Source: Phycisphaerae bacterium (lineage in GTDB: Bacteria > Planctomycetota > Phycisphaerae > UBA1845 > PWPN01). From it: a stretch of 64,000 nt of DNA. The stretch spans positions 39,191 to 103,190 of the forward strand of contig JAUCQB010000204.1 in the NCBI GenBank assembly GCA_030372985.1, written 5' to 3'. Made by a program: the position numbers and the translations under genes. The notes under the pieces were generated by a model. That model was not told the DNA's origin, searched no databases, and saw nothing but the letters and a program-made list of their open reading frames with translations. Each line of letters starts with the position of its first letter. Positions within the stretch are counted from its first letter, which is position 1. Of this stretch, positions 28,064 through 37,781 are shown one piece after another.

Positions 28064-28298
28064 TCATGGCTTGTCCCCTTGCCCTGCCAGAATCACCGCC
28101 AGCCGCGCCCGAGCCTCGACCGACAGCTTGGCCACTTCCGCCACGAGGCTTGCCAGCCGGTCGTCGTCGAGCTTGTCGTGAGCCTTTTCTGCGTTGGGGG
28201 GGTAAGCAGTCGGGTAAGCGGTCGAATCGCCGGAATTCTCGACACTCGTAAGCTGTTGCTCTGGTGTCGCTTGTGACGTTTCCTGAACCTGGTCCTTG
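28064..28298 (-). other. Detached C-terminal tail of the element integrase
   Basis: Reading through the right att repeat in the same frame as the integrase gives CKDQVQETSQATPEQQ and onward for about 78 residues, ending ARARLAVILAGQGDKP and a stop at 28064. It contains a predicted helical stretch (DDDRLASLVAEVAKLSVEAR). In the integrated state it is cut off from the integrase gene; in the excised circle it would be its natural 3' end. It has no start of its own. Confidence 0.6.
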
Positions 28299-28344
28299 CA
28301 GCCTCCGGAGCTGAAGGTTAGAGGTTCGAGCCCTCTGGGGAACG
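28299..28344. repeat. Attachment-site direct repeat, right copy (attR)
   Basis: Identical over 46 bases to 12944-12989. Only the 3' part of the tRNA is present here, so there is no second tRNA gene. Confidence 0.92.
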
Positions 28345-28468
28345 ATTTTCCACCAGTTCCCACCGGTTCACAAGGCTCATCGAAATCATCACTTATGAAC
28401 GAATCCAGGTCCGCGCCATCGCCGGGCGAATGATCGCCGGGCACCCACAGAAGAACCCGCCCCGACAC
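28345..28468 (-). pseudogene. Remnant of a second, related integrase next to attR
   Basis: Outside the element the minus-strand frame that enters attR encodes LDSFISDDFDEPCEPVGTGG then KSFPRGLEPL, clearly similar to the current integrase just before its att-coded end (DSFPSADSDELCELVGSGG, ETFPRGLEPL). The similarity is lost further upstream. The likeliest source is an earlier related element that used the same tRNA site and was later deleted. Confidence 0.6.
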
Positions 28469-28689
28469 CGTTTGTCGTGCCTTCGTGGTAGACTACACGG
28501 CGAAGTTTACGGGAGGTCTAAACGGGCTTGGGGTTTACAGGGAGACAGGAACGACGATGCTGACACAGACCCTTCGGCGTCTTTCCGGTGCTGGCCTTGC
28601 CACCAAACGTCAGCCGTGGACGCGATGAATGGCAGTGACAATTCCGATCAGCCCATGTAAACCTCCTTCAGACCCTTCATGAAAGGCAG

Positions 28690-30390
28690 ATGACGATGAG
28701 CAACACCATCACATGTCCAAAGTGTAACACCAGGATTGAGATCACAGAGGTCATGTCCGCCCAGCTGCGGGACCAGATACAGGCAGATCTGGAAGCCCAG
28801 TTCCAGCCGGAGCGAGAAGCCCTTCGGAAACAAGCCGAGGATCTGAAACGACAGCGCGCCGAACTCGATCAGTCCCGGCAGGCGATCGACGAGCAGGTCC
28901 GAACGCAACTGGCCAAGGAGCGTGACAAGCTGATGGCCGACGCCCGCGCCAAGGCTCAGGAGGATCTGGCCGTCGAGATCAAGGATCGCGATGAGCGGCT
29001 CAACGAGGTTCAAGCCCGCCTCAAGGAGGCCCAAGAGCGGGAACTCGCCTGGCGAAAGAAAGAGCGGGAGTTGAGAGACCGCGAGGAGGAGTTGCGGCGC
29101 GAGCGGGAGGAGATGGCCGACCAGCTCAAACGGCAGGTAGCCGAGGGGCGGGCCAAGCTGATCGAAGAGGGCAAGAAGAAGGCCGCCGAAGAGTACGATG
29201 CCCAGCTCAGGGAACGCGAGCAACAGCTCCGGGATGTTCAGCAGAAGCTCAAGACGGCGCAGGATGCCGAGCAGGCCGTGCTTGAGCGGGAGAAGGAGCT
29301 GGCCAGGTTGCAGGCCGGCATTGAGCAGCAACGGCAAAGTATGGACAAGCAGGTTCAGGAGCGTCTGGCCCAGGAGCGAGAGAAGCTCACCGAACAGGCC
29401 CGGAAAGCCGTACAGGAGGAACTGGCGGTTGAGTTGAAGGACCGGGATACCCAGGTAGCGGAACTGAAAGGTAAACTCCAGAAAGCCGCCGAGACTGAGT
29501 TAGCCCTCCGCAAACAGGAGCGGGAGCTCAAGGAGAAAACGGAGCAGCTTCAGCTTGAGGTCGCCCGCCAACTGGACGCCGAGAGAGACAAGATCCGCGA
29601 TACGGCCCGCAAGCAGGCCGCTGAAGAGCACCAGCTCAAGGTGGCCGAAAAAGACAAGAAGATTGCCGACCTGGTCAAGCAGCTGGATGACATGAAACGA
29701 AAGGCCGAACAGGGATCTCAACAGGCCCAGGGCGAAATCATGGAGGTGGCTCTGGAAAGCCTGCTTCGCGAGACGTTCCGGGACGATTCAATCGAAGAAG
29801 TTCCGAAGGGTGTGGAAGGCGGCGATGTGATTCAACGCGTGCGAACGCCGGGGGGAGTCGATTGCGGGACAATCCTGTGGGAATCCAAGCGAACGAAAAA
29901 CTGGTCCGACCAGTGGTTACCGAAGCTGCGGACGAACCAGCGAGATGCCAAGGCGGCTGTGGCCGTCCTTGTCAGCACGGCGATGCCGGCGGGGGTCGAC
30001 CACTTCACCCAGATTGACGGCGTGTGGGTGTGCAACTGGTCGTGCGCGGTCGCAATGGCCACGGTATTGCGTGCCGGGTTGTTGGAGACCGCAAGCGCCC
30101 GCCGGGCCCTGGAGGGCCAGCACGGAAAAATGGAGCAGGTGTATAACTACCTGGCCAGCACGCAGTTCCGCAATCGCGTAGGGGCGGTCGTCGAGGCGTT
30201 CAAGACCATGAGAGAGGATCTCGAATCCGAGAAGCGAGCCATCACAAAGCAGTGGGCCAAACGTGAGAAGCAGATCGATCTGGCCGGTGCGGGCATGGCC
30301 GGCATGTACGGCGATTTCCAGGCGATCATCGGGGCCAGCCTCCCCGAAATCGAAGGCATGAGCATGCTGCAGTTGGAGGCACCGAGCTGA
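28690..30390 (+). CDS. DUF2130 coiled-coil protein
   Basis: 566 residues. The N-terminus has a CPKCNTRIEI zinc-knuckle-like motif. Residues about 25-350 are an almost unbroken coiled coil rich in Glu, Arg and Gln (ELAWRKKERELRDREEELRR). The C-terminal 200 residues match DUF2130 (EVALESLLRETFRDDSIEEV, GTILWESKRTKNWSDQWLPKL, DHFTQIDGVWVCNW). That domain has nuclease-like features, including the acidic/lysine pattern IxWExKxT, but its role is not established. ATG at 28690 or 28696; GAAAGG just upstream favours 28696. Apparently a single-gene unit. Confidence 0.88.
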   Translation: MTMSNTITCPKCNTRIEITEVMSAQLRDQIQADLEAQFQPEREALRKQAEDLKRQRAELDQSRQAIDEQVRTQLAKERDKLMADARAKAQEDLAVEIKDRDERLNEVQARLKEAQERELAWRKKERELRDREEELRREREEMADQLKRQVAEGRAKLIEEGKKKAAEEYDAQLREREQQLRDVQQKLKTAQDAEQAVLEREKELARLQAGIEQQRQSMDKQVQERLAQEREKLTEQARKAVQEELAVELKDRDTQVAELKGKLQKAAETELALRKQERELKEKTEQLQLEVARQLDAERDKIRDTARKQAAEEHQLKVAEKDKKIADLVKQLDDMKRKAEQGSQQAQGEIMEVALESLLRETFRDDSIEEVPKGVEGGDVIQRVRTPGGVDCGTILWESKRTKNWSDQWLPKLRTNQRDAKAAVAVLVSTAMPAGVDHFTQIDGVWVCNWSCAVAMATVLRAGLLETASARRALEGQHGKMEQVYNYLASTQFRNRVGAVVEAFKTMREDLESEKRAITKQWAKREKQIDLAGAGMAGMYGDFQAIIGASLPEIEGMSMLQLEAPS

Positions 30391-30515
30391 AGCCAAGGTG
30401 GGGCTCTTAACGGTCTCAACGAACGGTAGGCGTAACGCGGCCGGGACGCTGGTACAATAACGAAACACGGCTCGGCGATGTAGCCGGGCAAGGTCCGATG
30501 GGAAATCTCGGGTGA

Positions 30516-32801
30516 GTGAACATGATGGGCGATATCAAGCTGTTCCGGCTATCAGGCAGTGGCGTCGGTGAACTCGAAGCTCAATCTGTGGCCGCTGAGA
30601 AGTCTCTCCCGAACTTCGTCGAAAGGCATCTCGGTTTAAAGCTTTTCGCGTTGGCCTTCATCCTGGCCGGCGTGACGCAGCTGACAGCTCCGGCCGCTGA
30701 GACTGACGGCACGGCTTTCGCGCAGAACAACGAGAAGGCGGCCGGCCATCTACAGCCCGGCACGGGAATGACTAATGGGCCCACATCTAAGCCGGGTGCT
30801 GATGGCGGATCGTCCGGGATCGCGGGTGGTTTTGTTATCGCCTCTAAAGATATGGAACTGAGCCGCGCATTGACCAGCCGGCTCTTGTCAGGTCCGGCCT
30901 GTCTCCCGGTCTCCTTCATGCTCGATGGCAAGGCCGTGAACGGCATTCCGGCCGGCTGGGGGCCGGTTTCTCATCGGCGCCGCATTGACGCAAACCTCAT
31001 CGAGACGACGTTTGAGGGCTGCGACGCCAAGACCGGCCTGGGGCTGCGGGTCGAGTGCGTGGAGTACCTCGACTACCCGGCCGTGGAATGGGTGGCGTGG
31101 CTGACGAACAGGGGGAACCAGCCAACGCCCATCATCAGCGACATCGCGGCCTTGGATGGAAGGTTCGACGGCGCATCTCCGGTGCTGCACCACAACAACG
31201 GCGACTTCTATAGCGAGAAAGGCTACGACGAACAGGAAACGGCGTTAGGCCAGGACGTCTCGCTCCGTTTCGCCCCGAGCGGCGGGCGTCCATGCGACAA
31301 TGCCTTCCCTTACTACCGCGTCGCATTCAAGGATTACGGCCTGTCCATCGCGATCGGCTGGCCGGCCCAGTGGTCGGCCGCCTTTACCGGACTCGACGGC
31401 GGCGTGCGTATCCGCGCGGGCCAGGAGAAGACACATCTGCGGTTGATGCCGGGCGAGACCGTTCGCACCCCGCGAATGACCGTGATGTCCTGGACGGGTG
31501 ACGCGACGCGCGCAGCGAACCTCTGGCGGCGATGGTACCGTGACCACGTCCTGCCGAGAACGAACGGCCGGCCCCTCGGCCCCATGTCCGTCGCCCACGG
31601 AACCGACGACGGCGAGGAGTTTACAGCCGCCACGGGGAAGAACCAGGTTCAGTACATGGACCTTTGGGCCAAACGCGGAATTCGCTTCGACGTGTGGTGG
31701 ATCGATGCCGGTTGGTACCCGTGCTACGACAACGAACACCGGCGGAGATGGCCTAACACCGGCACATGGGAGCCCGACCCGGAGCGATTCCCCGCCGGGT
31801 TGAAATCGGTGTCCGACCACGCCGCGCGACAGGGCGCCGATCTGCTGATCTGGTTCGAGCCGGAGCGGGTCACGCCTGGAACCAGCCTGGACCGCGAGCA
31901 CCCGGACTGGCTATTGAGAGTCAAAGGCTCCGGGAACCGCCTGCTGAACCTGGGCAATCCAGCCTGCCGCCAATGGCTGACCGACCATGTGTGCAAGTTG
32001 ATCCAAGACAACGGCATCAAAGTATACCGGCAGGACCACAACTTCGCTCCGCTGCAGTTCTGGCGGGACAACGATGCCGAGGACCGGCAGGGCATGAATG
32101 AAAACCTGCATGTGCAAGGCTATCTTCGCTACTGGGACGATCTGCTGGCGCGGAATCCGGGGCTGTGGATCGACTCGTGCGCATCCGGCGGCCGGCGCAA
32201 CGACATGGAAACGATGCGCCGCTCCGTGCCGCTGCACTACACCGACTACGGGTATGGCAACCATCCGGTGAAGCTCTCCTTCCATCACACGCTGTTCCAG
32301 TGGCTGCCCTACTTCAAGGAGGTGTCGCTCTCGTGGGACCTGGACGCCCCGGCGAGATATGACACGCGTGTGGACAGCTTCTCCTACCACTGCGGCCTGG
32401 GCCCCATGATCATCCCCGCCATCGACATTCGCAGGGACGACTACGATTACGATTTGTTGAAGAAGATGCTCGGCATCTGGAGGCGCGCGGCCGGGTTGAT
32501 GATCGACGGCGATTACTACCCGCTCACTCCGATTCACCGGTCGCCCGAGAAATGGGTGGCACGGCAGTTCGACTGCCCGGAAACAGGCCGTGGCTTCATC
32601 CAGGGCATCCGCCTGCCGGCATGCGCGGAGGAGACTCTCGTCGTTCATCCGAAAGCGATTCGCGCAGATGCCATATACCTGCTGGAGAATCCCGAGAGTG
32701 GCGAAACCAAGGAGCTGGCTGGACGCGCCCTGGAGCAGGCCGGTTTGACGTTCACACTCCCGAAGCGGCAAGGTGCCATCTGGTTCTACCGCGTTCAATG
32801 A
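30516..32801 (+). CDS. GH36 alpha-galactosidase-like enzyme
   Basis: 761 residues. An N-terminal hydrophobic segment (about 41-60) follows an unusually long 40-residue leader, so export is likely but the true start may be internal. The beta domain (100-340) is followed by the GH36 barrel: FDVWWIDAGWYP, LLIWFEPERVTPG, nucleophile D507 in VYRQDHN, and acid/base D553 in WIDSCASGGRRNDMETMRR. These motifs are family-typical. It hydrolyses terminal alpha-galactosides or related sugars; exact substrate unknown. Confidence 0.9.
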   Translation: MNMMGDIKLFRLSGSGVGELEAQSVAAEKSLPNFVERHLGLKLFALAFILAGVTQLTAPAAETDGTAFAQNNEKAAGHLQPGTGMTNGPTSKPGADGGSSGIAGGFVIASKDMELSRALTSRLLSGPACLPVSFMLDGKAVNGIPAGWGPVSHRRRIDANLIETTFEGCDAKTGLGLRVECVEYLDYPAVEWVAWLTNRGNQPTPIISDIAALDGRFDGASPVLHHNNGDFYSEKGYDEQETALGQDVSLRFAPSGGRPCDNAFPYYRVAFKDYGLSIAIGWPAQWSAAFTGLDGGVRIRAGQEKTHLRLMPGETVRTPRMTVMSWTGDATRAANLWRRWYRDHVLPRTNGRPLGPMSVAHGTDDGEEFTAATGKNQVQYMDLWAKRGIRFDVWWIDAGWYPCYDNEHRRRWPNTGTWEPDPERFPAGLKSVSDHAARQGADLLIWFEPERVTPGTSLDREHPDWLLRVKGSGNRLLNLGNPACRQWLTDHVCKLIQDNGIKVYRQDHNFAPLQFWRDNDAEDRQGMNENLHVQGYLRYWDDLLARNPGLWIDSCASGGRRNDMETMRRSVPLHYTDYGYGNHPVKLSFHHTLFQWLPYFKEVSLSWDLDAPARYDTRVDSFSYHCGLGPMIIPAIDIRRDDYDYDLLKKMLGIWRRAAGLMIDGDYYPLTPIHRSPEKWVARQFDCPETGRGFIQGIRLPACAEETLVVHPKAIRADAIYLLENPESGETKELAGRALEQAGLTFTLPKRQGAIWFYRVQ

Positions 32802-33568
32802 AGATGAGATTCGCGGCAGCCCCCGCATCGAGAAGCATTTCTCCGAGCTTGAGACCAACCTCCGTCGCCTCGGCTTCGATACCAGAACGGACATGGAAGC
32901 ACTCTTCTGGGCGCTTCACAAGAGGGCGTCCGGGCGCGAACTGGGCGATCCGGACTTACCGACCGCCCTTTCAACGAGAGCTTCGTGGAGGCAGTGAAAC
33001 GAGGCCATCCAGCGGCGCGATCGTCCGCTCGGCTGATCATGTTCTGGTCCAAGACGCGCGTCGTTTGGAGGGTGAACTTGCCCGCCGGCTTGGACGGCCC
33101 CCGGCGCTACCGCTCCAACCGCGTGGCCCACACGGGTCGATGGTGCGTTGGGACAGTATTCGGACAGTCGCGTCGAGATGACGACAACGCCAAGCCCGAA
33201 GTGCTTGGCTTTTCATGCGTTACGAGCGTCAATCACAGAAGAACGGAGAGGGGGGACTGGATCAGGCCCTTTTCTGCAAGCCCTGCAAGGCGCTGGGTTT
33301 GCGGCTTAACTCAGGCTCCGACAAAGACTTTGCTCGTCTCGTTGACGTGCTGTTCCTCCACGATTTCTTATCGTCTCGGGATGCGTTTTGAGGGCAACAT
33401 CCACCGTTCTGGCGTGACCGTGATTCTGACCAACGTCTGCCTGCACTATGTGCTGGACGCTGATTGGGCGCGATCCCGACGGGGCGGGTGGACGGTCATC
33501 GCGGTTGACCCCTGCGCTGCGGGCGATCGCCGCATGGTGCCGGAACAGCCGACACATCCCCGTGGCCG
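32802..33568. other. Non-coding / degraded region
   Basis: No intact gene recognised. A short frame after the GH36 stop encodes a helical phrase (IEKHFSELETNLRRLGF) without a clear start. A group II intron reverse-transcriptase trace at 33411-33458 is listed separately. Confidence 0.5.
33411..33458 (+). pseudogene. Trace of a group II intron reverse transcriptase
   Basis: The plus frame reads GVTVILTNVCLHYVLD, matching the strongly conserved GGVISPLLANVYLHYVLD segment of intron-encoded reverse transcriptases. Flanking sequence does not continue the family cleanly, so only a degraded scrap remains. Confidence 0.45.
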
Positions 33569-36328
33569 TCAGTCCCGGCTGAGCTTCTCGGTGGTCAGTG
33601 AGACCTGGCGGCTCGTGGTCACGAGCGGCGCTGTCTGGTATGCAGCGGAACCGAGCGTCACGTTCCACGGCTGGACCTGCAGGTCGTACGCCACGTCGTG
33701 CAGCCCCGGATCGGCGCTCGTCGCCCGGGCGGGATCGAAATCGATGAAGCCGTTCTTGGCGAACACCTTCATCGCCCAGACCTGCCCGCGGAAGTCGTCG
33801 CGCTCGACTTGGGCCAGCCCTGCAACCAGCGCGCCCCCGTCATCGGTGAGCCGCACGCCCGGGAACGCGCTGTCGCGAAACTCATCGGGCCCGCCTCGCA
33901 GGGTGTACTGGCGCGACCAGAGCACGCCGCCGACAGCATCCAGGCCGGCCACGATGAGGCTGGTCGCGCCGTTGATCTCGGTCGCGCCGAAGTCGGTCAC
34001 CGAGCCGGCAACCACGTAGCCGGTTGTTGGGAGTTCGGCGATGGCGTTGAGCCCGAAAGACCGCGTGAGCGAGGGCGGCAGGTCGGGAAAGCTCTGCCAG
34101 GCCACGCTGCCATCCTGCTTGAGTCGGGCGACAAAGCCGCGGCTGTTCCCGTTGACGCTGCCGGCCAGTGTCACGTCGCCGTTGGCGGCGGCGATGCCGG
34201 CGGACGGCGCGATGTCCAACAGGCCGTCGCCGGCCGAATACCAGCGGGCGAAGCGCAGCCCGCCGGCGGCGTCGAAGCGTGCGGCGAACATCGGTCCCGC
34301 CAGGCCGCCACCCGGGGCCGTGCCGCCGGTGACCACCGCCTCCCCGCCGACCGCCACCAGGACGGTGGGAAAGAAGTTGTCGCCGTCGGGATCGGTGAAG
34401 CTGGTGGCCCCCACGACACTTCCCCCGGCATCGAAGTGCATCAACCACCCCGTCGTGCTGCTGACGCAGCTACCGGCGACGAGGAACCCCCCGCTGCCGT
34501 CCGGCGCAAGCGTCTGGGCGTCGGCGAAGCACTCGCCGGGAACTGCAAACCCGACGTGGAAGATCGGCTCGCCCGTCTGGTCCACCTTCAGCAGCCCCAG
34601 CCGGTAGTCGCCGGCCATGCGCGTCAGCAGCATCAGCCCCGCGTCGGCGGTGTTGGCGACGCGAAGGATCTGAGCGGCAAACGGGTCGCCCTCGGTGCGG
34701 TACTGGCACGCCCAGATCAATACGCCGGCCTCGTCGAGCTTGAAGAGCGTGTCCGCGCGGCTGCCCGCCACCACGTACCGGCCGTCGATCGTCGGGTGGA
34801 GTTCGGTCCAGTAGGAATCGTCGAGGGCGGGGAAAAGCCGCCCGCTGTTGGTCGTCGGCGGTTCAACGGTGTGGGACCACGGCGTGAAGGTCGGATTGGC
34901 GTAACGGGTCGAATCGGGACCGGCACCCGGGGGGAGGGTCGAGACGTCCGGGTCCGGCAGGCAGGGTCCGCTGGCCAGTTCCAGGTTCAGCGCCTCGAAC
35001 GGATCCGACGCCCAGTCGAACAGGGTCACCGCCCCGAGAAACGGCAGGGTTGGGATGACCCGCAGGCCGATCTGGCTCTCGATTCCGGAGTGGGCGGTCC
35101 AGCAAGGCGTGTTGTCGGTGTTGGCATCGAGAGCGGCGAAGATGCCCAGTTCGGCGTAGGGGCCGGCGACGTTGAACAGCGTTGCCGTGATCGAGGTCCC
35201 GACGCTGGCCCGGGCGTGGGCCCGCAATGTGACGGTGGGCTCGTGAGGGGTGAAGCCGACGCGGGTAATGTCCGGCAGCCGCAAAGTGGGCTGGCCGAGG
35301 TCGTTTGAGGAAATGTCCACGCCGGTGGAGATGTCGCCGTCAACTTCGACGCCCACCGCGAACTTGGCCGAGGCGCCACCCTCGACGCGGCCGGTGATCT
35401 CGAGCACCGGCGCGATCACCACCGGACCGACAACAATCTCGGCGATCGCCGCCGGCGGGAAGATGGGAAACTCCTTCTCGAAGTCGGCCTTGGCCGCGCC
35501 TTCCATATCCGCGCTGGCGACGAGGTGTGCCGTCACGTCAAAGGTGGCCTTTGCCTCCGGCAGGAAATTGTCGATTGAGCAGTCGGGCGGATCACCGCCA
35601 ACCAGCGCGTCCAGCGCCTCCAGGATGCAGTCGGTCACCGCCCCGGGCAGATCCTCGAGCACACCCCAGTCGAAGTCGAAACGCAGGCCGTAATCGATCG
35701 TGCCGCCCAGCTTCACCTTGAGCACCGCCCGGTCATTCTCTGTCTCCGCGTCGCCGTCGCCATCGAACAGCACCACTTCCTGTTCGACGGTCTGAGAGGT
35801 GATCTGGTCGCTCAGAGCAGAGAGGAGTTCTTCCTTCGGTTCGCTGGCTTTCGCCTCCAGGCGCCGGGCGGGCGCGGCCGACCCCTGGAAGATCGTCGCC
35901 AGATCCCCTGTCGAGCGCGGCGCCAGGTTCAGATGCAGCCGACGGAAGGCGAGTTGAATCGGCGCGTGGACGGTGGTCAGCGTCAGCGCGGCGCCGTCGC
36001 GATGAACCGACTGCACCACGCGCAACAGGCCGTGCGGCGTCGACGGCGACTTGCCGGCCACGATGATGTTGCCGCGGGCCACGTTCGCCAGGGACGGCGG
36101 CGCAACCGGAAAAACGAGCCGGCCGTCACCGGTCTCGGCCTCGAGTCCGGCCAAGTCGGCGTCGCCCAGCATCTTCGTACTGTCAAACGGTTCGGCCTCG
36201 ATCACGTCGCCCGGCTGCGGGGTCCCACCCCCGTCGCCGTCATCGGTGCCGTCATCGGTACCCGGGCCTGAGCAACCGATCGCCGGTACCACGAGCAGCA
36301 CAGCCACGGTCCAAACAGAGCGGGTCAC
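33569..36328 (-). CDS. Large secreted lipoprotein of unknown function
   Basis: 919 residues. A lipoprotein signal (VVPAIGCSG, lipobox Cys19) is followed by an Asp/Gly-rich linker (DDGTDDGDGGG). Residues about 50-470 are beta-rich with no recognised family. About 480-900 contain repeated units of the type GGFLVAGSCVSSTTGWLMHF and GDVTLAGSVNGNSRGFVARL, resembling the delta-60 or beta-propeller repeats of secreted bacterial proteins. Probably attached to the outer membrane and exposed. No operon partner; the flanks are mobile-element debris. Confidence 0.75.
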   Translation of the reverse strand: MTRSVWTVAVLLVVPAIGCSGPGTDDGTDDGDGGGTPQPGDVIEAEPFDSTKMLGDADLAGLEAETGDGRLVFPVAPPSLANVARGNIIVAGKSPSTPHGLLRVVQSVHRDGAALTLTTVHAPIQLAFRRLHLNLAPRSTGDLATIFQGSAAPARRLEAKASEPKEELLSALSDQITSQTVEQEVVLFDGDGDAETENDRAVLKVKLGGTIDYGLRFDFDWGVLEDLPGAVTDCILEALDALVGGDPPDCSIDNFLPEAKATFDVTAHLVASADMEGAAKADFEKEFPIFPPAAIAEIVVGPVVIAPVLEITGRVEGGASAKFAVGVEVDGDISTGVDISSNDLGQPTLRLPDITRVGFTPHEPTVTLRAHARASVGTSITATLFNVAGPYAELGIFAALDANTDNTPCWTAHSGIESQIGLRVIPTLPFLGAVTLFDWASDPFEALNLELASGPCLPDPDVSTLPPGAGPDSTRYANPTFTPWSHTVEPPTTNSGRLFPALDDSYWTELHPTIDGRYVVAGSRADTLFKLDEAGVLIWACQYRTEGDPFAAQILRVANTADAGLMLLTRMAGDYRLGLLKVDQTGEPIFHVGFAVPGECFADAQTLAPDGSGGFLVAGSCVSSTTGWLMHFDAGGSVVGATSFTDPDGDNFFPTVLVAVGGEAVVTGGTAPGGGLAGPMFAARFDAAGGLRFARWYSAGDGLLDIAPSAGIAAANGDVTLAGSVNGNSRGFVARLKQDGSVAWQSFPDLPPSLTRSFGLNAIAELPTTGYVVAGSVTDFGATEINGATSLIVAGLDAVGGVLWSRQYTLRGGPDEFRDSAFPGVRLTDDGGALVAGLAQVERDDFRGQVWAMKVFAKNGFIDFDPARATSADPGLHDVAYDLQVQPWNVTLGSAAYQTAPLVTTSRQVSLTTEKLSRD

Positions 36329-37582
36329 AAGGCACCTCCCACACCAGCCGGCGGCGCAAGCGCTCGCCAGGCGGACAATCCCTCACGGCCGGCGGCGCAG
36401 CCACTCGCGACAAGCGCTAAACGGCCCTGCAATGTTAGGCACGGAGGTCAAGACCGGACCACTTTTCAACCTTGCCCTGTAGGAAATCGCCGTACCAGGG
36501 CACACGGGCAATGCACGGCCGTCGAAAGTGCGGCTCCGGACACGCACAAAGACAGATCTCAGGATCGACCGGGTATGCAGTCAAGAGTCCCGGCGCAAAA
36601 ACCTGCGGAGCCCTTCGATACCGAGTCGCTGGCGGATGCGTTCTCCTCCCAACTCCGGCCTGTATCCCGAGTAAGCCGCGGTCTCGCCGGTGCGGGGCCG
36701 TGACGGGACGCTCAGCGACCCTTCACGTCCCCCTTGGGGAGCCAATGGGGGAAGCGACCAGCGTATCCAGCCGAGCCGAAAAGGAGGGCAGCGGGCAAGG
36801 GCTGGCAGTCGCGTAAGCTGCGGCGGCGGAACTGAAGATATGATCATGACTTAACGGAGAGGGGGGGATACAGGGGAAGCCCTCTCGCGGCGATTTCAGG
36901 ATGTCATTTCCGTCTGCACACAAAGCCTTGATTTTGCAGCGGTTTACGTGACCGCCGCTCTTTGCCTCGCGATTATATCACAGCCCTCGAAAAAGCGCAA
37001 ATCCGCCTGGCGATGTGCACAAAACGTGCACAAATCGGAGCCGCAAGTAGGATCGTGCGACCAATTCTCCTTGCGCGGGGTTGGCGATCAAAACGCCACC
37101 GCTACCCCACCCATCCTGCGGCGAAGCCGCTTCGTCCAACTCTCACCACATTATCCATCTTCACGCATGAACCATGATCATTATTATCCGTTCATGTAAC
37201 GTCCGTCGTCCCCGGGGGCACGCCAGTGACTCCGGGCGGTGGGCTGGAGCAGAGCGGAATGCCCGCCAATTCATATGAATTCAACGCACCTCCCCGACCG
37301 TCAGCTTCGCCCGAAGCAGCCCTCTGCCGTCCCCAACGCCACCCGGAAGCGACGTCTTATTGAGGGAAACCATCCAGGCAAATGCTGCCAGCAAGCCGCC
37401 CTACATCCTGCAGGAAGCGGCCGACATCATCCTTCTATCGAGCCGTTATTCTCCTGGCAACGACCCGGGGCGTGGCGCACTCCCAAGCCACGCCTCGGGT
37501 CCACTCTCTTCTCTCCACCTCAATCATGCCCGCACCGACTGAGCTGTCAACGGGATGAGAAGCTCGGACAAACAGCTGCCGT
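36329..37582. other. Long intergenic region, no gene recognised
   Basis: Over 1.2 kb without a supported gene on either strand. Reading frames are short and lack ribosome sites. The stretch before the transposase remnant at 37583 may contain decayed mobile DNA. Confidence 0.5.
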
Positions 37583-37753
37583 CCCGCCCTGAACGCGTCC
37601 AGCAAGGCGGGGTATCCCAAGTTGGAAGAACAGCGTTCGGCCCTGGATACCCTGTACTGCCCGACCAACGGCCGGCCGGCGGATGATCCGGTGTGCCTGC
37701 TGGGGGTCTTGCTGCTGCAAGTTCGTCAATCACCACATGACCTGTTCGTTTGA
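37583..37753 (+). pseudogene. IS1182-like transposase N-terminal remnant
   Basis: The plus frame encodes YPKLEEQRSALDTLYCPTNG then RPADDPVCLLGVLLLQ before a stop at 37751. This matches the conserved start of IS1182/ISNCY-type transposases (LY-GRP-DPV-LL-LLLQ). The rest of the gene is missing. Confidence 0.6.
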
Positions 37754-37781
37754 AGCCGTGACGGGTGTATGATGAATAGCA

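Noticed and set aside
33190..33260. Phrase KPEVLGFSCVTSVNHRRTER, reminiscent of the LGF motif of group II reverse transcriptases
   Set aside because: It lies upstream of the LHYVLD trace, the reverse of the order in the protein, and too few residues match.
33698..35308. 536-codon open frame on the plus strand
   Set aside because: Antisense to the lipoprotein; composition typical of a shadow frame and no ribosome site.
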